Below, in pieces: positions 61,202 to 64,000 of a DNA stretch of 64,000 bases. A model generated the notes under the pieces. The model was not told the origin of the DNA. It did no database searches and saw nothing but the letters and a program-made list of their open reading frames with translations. A program made the position numbers and the translations under genes. The stretch comes from Chitinophaga varians (lineage in GTDB: Bacteria > Bacteroidota > Bacteroidia > Chitinophagales > Chitinophagaceae). The stretch spans positions 620,001-684,000 of the forward strand of contig NZ_JABAIA010000004.1 of NCBI RefSeq assembly GCF_012641275.1. Direction: 5' to 3'. Each line of letters starts with the position of its first letter. Position 1 is the first letter of the stretch.

Positions 61202-62605
61202 ATGAAAACAAACAAACTGTTTAACCTTCCATCATGTGCAATGTTCATGGCGGTTGTATTATTTTACAGCATTACAGGCACCGGCTGCCGTAAAAACATG
61301 CAGGCGGAAGATGCCGTGCTGAAAGACAAAAGCAAAAATGGCCTGCTGTTGGGCCGGGAATTTAACCTTGTTCCGGATGCCCAGGGCTATTTGGTCATAG
61401 ATAATTCGAACAACTATTATCAGCCGGGCGATGTGCTGAACCTGGTCGGCAATTTCGCCAGTATTAATTTCACTAATCTCAGTGGTTCATCTGCGGCGCC
61501 GATCACTATCAGAAATGGCTCCGCCGGCGCGACCACCATTGGTAACCCTTCCTGGAACGGTGGTTCCTGGGCAGAAGGGATGATATTTCACAACTGTCAT
61601 TATATCAAATTAGGCGGCCGCAACAGCAAGTCTGATTTTGTGATCAATGGTTCCACACAGCCGTTAAGGGAGGCTTATTTCGACCTGGTGCTGCGGAATC
61701 ATACGGACAACTTTGAAATAGCAAACCTGACGATCAACAATGGCGGCACTGGCATCTGGGCAAAAACAGACCCGGTATTAACGGACACGGCCAGCTGGTA
61801 TCCCAATTCTTACATGAACAACCTGCGCATCCATGATATTACTATCAGTGGTACACAGAACGAGTCCATGTACATTGGCCATACCGCTACCTACTGGAAC
61901 CTTACCACCAATCAGCCTAAGTACGATACGCTGTTTACGCCTGGTCAGTTCTACGTACAGCCGATCAAGTGGTACAACGTTAAAATCTACAACAACTATG
62001 TGACCGGCTCCGGCGCCGATGGCATCCAGACATCCGCCATCGATCTGCTGGAAGTGTATAACAATGAAGTCACCAACTGGGCGCTGCAGCACAATTATGC
62101 CCACAACGGCGGTATCCTGATCGGTGGCCGCACGACCAATACCAATACGCATGACAACTACGTGCATGACGGTTGGGGCGAGATGTGCCAGTTCTACGGC
62201 GCGGGTGGCGGCTACCATATTATCCATAACAACCTGTTCCGGGACAACCAGGCGCAAAACAGCGGCGTCGGCATGAGAGGCGACAACAATGCTATTGTAC
62301 AAATTACCAATAACACCATTGCCAGGTCCGGAGGTCCCCTGCTGCGTATCAATGGGTATACCGGTCAAACAGGCGCACAGATCGTGAATGGAAACGCCTT
62401 TATCCAACCGTTGACAGGTGGTGGCGTCATTTATCCTTCTGCCTATATCTACCTGGAAAATGGCGGTGTTGTTACGGAAGGCACAGGGGCTAATGCCAAC
62501 ACGCGTTTCACAACAGTGGCCGCTGCTAATGTGGATGTCAACAATTATTATCTCCCGAATCCGGGATCTCCGATGGGTGCCTCCGGCTACAGGAAAATAC
62601 CCTGA
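61202..62605 (+). CDS. Right-handed beta-helix lipoprotein
   Basis: Predicted 467 residues; lipobox TGTGC gives a lipidated cysteine near residue 29. The body has repeated short strands with N, G and I, e.g. FHNCHYIKLGG, FEIANLTINNGGTG, NNLRIHDITISGTQNESM, YHIIHNNLFRDNQAQ and AIVQITNNTIARSGG, the signature of right-handed beta-helices (pectate-lyase-like). Such proteins bind or cut polysaccharides at the surface. I see no catalytic triad. It is divergent from the Pqs-like operon and has no evident link with it. Confidence 0.8.
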   Translation: MKTNKLFNLPSCAMFMAVVLFYSITGTGCRKNMQAEDAVLKDKSKNGLLLGREFNLVPDAQGYLVIDNSNNYYQPGDVLNLVGNFASINFTNLSGSSAAPITIRNGSAGATTIGNPSWNGGSWAEGMIFHNCHYIKLGGRNSKSDFVINGSTQPLREAYFDLVLRNHTDNFEIANLTINNGGTGIWAKTDPVLTDTASWYPNSYMNNLRIHDITISGTQNESMYIGHTATYWNLTTNQPKYDTLFTPGQFYVQPIKWYNVKIYNNYVTGSGADGIQTSAIDLLEVYNNEVTNWALQHNYAHNGGILIGGRTTNTNTHDNYVHDGWGEMCQFYGAGGGYHIIHNNLFRDNQAQNSGVGMRGDNNAIVQITNNTIARSGGPLLRINGYTGQTGAQIVNGNAFIQPLTGGGVIYPSAYIYLENGGVVTEGTGANANTRFTTVAAANVDVNNYYLPNPGSPMGASGYRKIP

Positions 62606-62750
62606 TCAACTGCTGCGTAATTAATGGGAAAGGGAATAACTAAAAGGGGATGCTGTTAACCGACGTCACACCATGAAACTGCTGTATAAAAAAGAAATAG
62701 ACAGGTAAATGGGAATAGAATGAAGTAAGACCTATCATCTTGTTAGAAGG

Positions 62751-62803
62751 TAGACAGATGTGAAAAGCTACCGGCGGTGCCGGTAGCTTTTCACATCTGT
62801 CTA
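62751..62803. terminator. Long perfect inverted repeat, probable bidirectional terminator
   Basis: Two 25-base arms (62751-62775 and 62779-62803) are perfect inverted copies around a 3-base loop GGT. The inner part AAAAGCTACCGGC with its complement GCCGGTAGCTTTT has the form of an intrinsic terminator; the outer TAGACAGATGTG and its complement extend it further than needed. It lies about 145 bases past the beta-helix gene and 11 bases before the next stop codon on the minus strand. Confidence 0.7.
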
Positions 62804-62814
62804 AGTTCAAGTAG

Positions 62815-63201
62815 TCAATTTGCGTTATTTGTCTTAATTGATTCCCATACTACAGGCAAGCAGATATTTTCAATCACTAGTGATTTAAGTGTATTGTTTG
62901 ATAAAATATAACTAGCATTTTTAAAACCACAGTCATTCGGCAAAGGCGTAGATACGGTTAATATGATCGTATCATTCTTATTTTCCCAAGTGCCTAAAAA
63001 ATCTAATTCAGTTTCTTTCTTATAACGAGTATCTTTTTTACTGAACTTTAAATTAAAGGTTCCTTGCCCCTTTAAATTCAGATTCCATTGCTTCGTAACG
63101 GTATATGAATAAGCACAGACAATGTCTCTATGAGAATATTGCCTATCCTGATAATTTGTATTAAACGGTATTATAAAGTATAAAAAAAGAAGAATATTCA
63201 T
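62815..63201 (-). CDS. Uncharacterised small exported protein
   Basis: Start at 63201 (MNILLFLYFIIPFNTNYQD) gives a short signal-like hydrophobic N-terminus; in-frame ATGs at 63219 and 63243 are alternatives. The 128-residue product has a beta-rich middle (WNLNLKGQGTFNLKFSKKDT, ELDFLGTWENKNDTIILTVS), resembling small Bacteroidota lipocalin-like proteins, but I cannot assign a family. Codon use is more AT-rich than in the rest of the window, a hint of later acquisition. Confidence 0.5.
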   Translation of the reverse strand: MNILLFLYFIIPFNTNYQDRQYSHRDIVCAYSYTVTKQWNLNLKGQGTFNLKFSKKDTRYKKETELDFLGTWENKNDTIILTVSTPLPNDCGFKNASYILSNNTLKSLVIENICLPVVWESIKTNNAN

Positions 63202-63333
63202 GAATTCCCAGTTTAACATCTCCAAACCTAGTTGTGTCTCCAAGAAAATCAGCTTTTGAGATTGTATTATTATTCATTGCTGAATAGTACCGGGCCACCG
63301 CACACTTATCATTTTGTTTACAAAAAAAATCTC

Positions 63334-63609
63334 TTATTCTTTTGCTGTTTTGATCACATTAACCATCAAAAGACCAGACTTTATTCTAAGGCAGAAACAC
63401 CAAACATTGTCAACATCTCGTATTCTGGTCGGACTTTCACTTTTAATCTCATCTTGTAATTCCAATATCCCTTTCCTCCCTAAAAACTTCACCTGTGTTA
63501 ATTGAAGGCTTTTACTCCACAAAATCATGGCTGTATTTACATCATTTTCCTTGACCTGACTAATATAGGTCCCCCCTCTAAACTCCATAATGAATGTGTA
63601 TATATCCAT
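63334..63609 (-). CDS. Uncharacterised 91-residue protein
   Basis: MDIYTFIMEFRGGTYISQV at the start, a helical middle and VWCFCLRIKSGLLMVNVIKT at the end. Small proteins with the phrase FRGGTYISQV are, as far as I recall, found in multiple copies in Chitinophagaceae, with unknown function. AT-rich; no promoter or partner gene recognised. Confidence 0.55.
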   Translation of the reverse strand: MDIYTFIMEFRGGTYISQVKENDVNTAMILWSKSLQLTQVKFLGRKGILELQDEIKSESPTRIRDVDNVWCFCLRIKSGLLMVNVIKTAKE

Positions 63610-63652
63610 AGCTCAAATTATTAGTTACTCTGCCAGCATGGTACTGGATTAA

Positions 63653-63751
63653 AAACTACTTAAACGTATTGAAGATATTGAAGCCTTGCCTAAAGAGGAA
63701 AAAGAAAAAATTTATTATTTCATTGTACCTGCATTATCTGATAAAACCTGA
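63653..63751 (+). pseudogene. Remnant of a regulator C-terminus (XRE-like tail)
   Basis: After an in-frame stop at 63650-63652 an open stretch encodes KLLKRIEDIEALPKEEKEKI followed by YYFIVPALSDKT and a stop. The pattern of RIE-IE-LP-EEKEK is like the C-terminal helix of short XRE-type regulators in this phylum. The nearest ATG (63638) is followed after three codons by that same stop. No helix-turn-helix remains. The reading is tentative. Confidence 0.35.
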
Positions 63752-63915
63752 ACTCCTGTTGTACTATTGGTATATATAGTTTTTACAGGCGTGGCGGAGG
63801 GAAGACTGCTTCCTCCAGGCTGCTGGCCGGAGGCCGTCTGACTACCGGATAATATAGCTGTAAACAATAAAAACGCAGAAATTTGGATGATGCTACGTTG
63901 AGTTCTTTCTCTCAT
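63715..63915 (-). CDS. Uncharacterised small secreted protein
   Basis: Start at 63915 (MRERTQRSIIQISAFLLFTA) gives a signal peptide; the extra 14 upstream codons do not. The 66-residue product has a mature part rich in S, T, G and P (GQQPGGSSLPSATPVKTIYT). It overlaps the opposite-strand remnant at 63653-63751. Function unknown; 63916-64000 shows nothing. Confidence 0.4.
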   Translation of the reverse strand: MRERTQRSIIQISAFLLFTAILSGSQTASGQQPGGSSLPSATPVKTIYTNSTTGVQVLSDNAGTMK

Positions 63916-64000
63916 AGGTATTATTCTTGGGCAACAATCGAAAACAGGATTTGACAACTTAAATATATAGAAATATTACTTAACCAGGATTACTATTCTC

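Overview
The window reads as the chromosome of a Bacteroidota bacterium, most likely a Chitinophaga-like member of the Chitinophagaceae. The evidence is two SusC/SusD pairs (one behind an ECF sigma factor and a FecR-type anti-sigma factor), many lipoproteins and secreted carbohydrate-active proteins, promoters of the Bacteroidota form (TTTG, 19 bases, TAnnTTTG), start codons without clear Shine-Dalgarno sequences, and mostly GC-balanced coding DNA with AT-rich gaps. Family names rest on motifs and recall; no database search was run.

Layout. 1-3.5 kb: an exported redox group on the minus strand (TonB-dependent receptor fragment, di-haem cytochrome c peroxidase, YceI, TlpA-like thioredoxin). 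4.1-10.4 kb: a B12-binding radical SAM protein with a forced TTG start, a large repeat protein, a luciferase-like monooxygenase and a YdeI-type protein. 10.5-16.1 kb: a likely operon with a small unknown protein, a membrane protein, a NarL/DesK-type sensor kinase and its response regulator, then an ABC-2 transporter, facing a CBS/DUF21 membrane protein. 16.2-17.2 kb: tRNA-Leu(CAG) with promoter and terminator, then a ferredoxin gene bounded by a degenerate copy of the tRNA 3' end. 17.3-23.8 kb: a redox/detoxification block (Crp-type regulator, YceI, NTF2-ABM fusion, nitronate monooxygenase, aldo/keto reductase, AraC regulator, TetX-like monooxygenase). 24-26 kb: small membrane and secreted proteins and a lipoprotein with a possible glutamic-peptidase fold.

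26.4-40.6 kb is a polysaccharide-utilisation locus: sigma factor, FecR, STN-containing SusC, SusD, a secreted FAD oxidoreductase, a GH9-like protein, a GxGYxYP protein and a polysaccharide-lyase/crystallin lipoprotein. Two tandem hairpins with the same 7-base loop lie between fecR and susC. 41.6-43.1 kb holds a Fur-family repressor facing a RidA-like lipoprotein across interleaved promoters, followed by a DinB-like protein. 43.1-56.9 kb is a second catabolic locus: AraC regulator, TIM-barrel isomerase, enolase-superfamily enzyme, VOC protein, 2-hydroxyacid dehydrogenase, ThuA protein, a 1062-residue SGNH/propeller/HEAT/cytochrome c lipoprotein, then SusC and SusD.

The most striking part is 56.97-60.85 kb: a four-gene minus-strand operon whose last three products look like PqsA, PqsD and PqsE of Pseudomonas alkylquinolone biosynthesis, in the same A-D-E order but without PqsB, PqsC or PqsH, and led by a lipocalin-like protein. 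This suggests a reduced 2-aminobenzoylacetate/2,4-dihydroxyquinoline-type pathway, or a related aryl-acetate pathway, in a Bacteroidota. A beta-helix lipoprotein follows, and the window ends in an AT-rich accessory stretch with small unknown genes and a regulator remnant.

A recurring detail is a family of at least five intergenic terminator hairpins sharing the stem core GGCTTGTAAG or a close variant (17.2, 20.4, 37.2, 41.6 and 56.9 kb).
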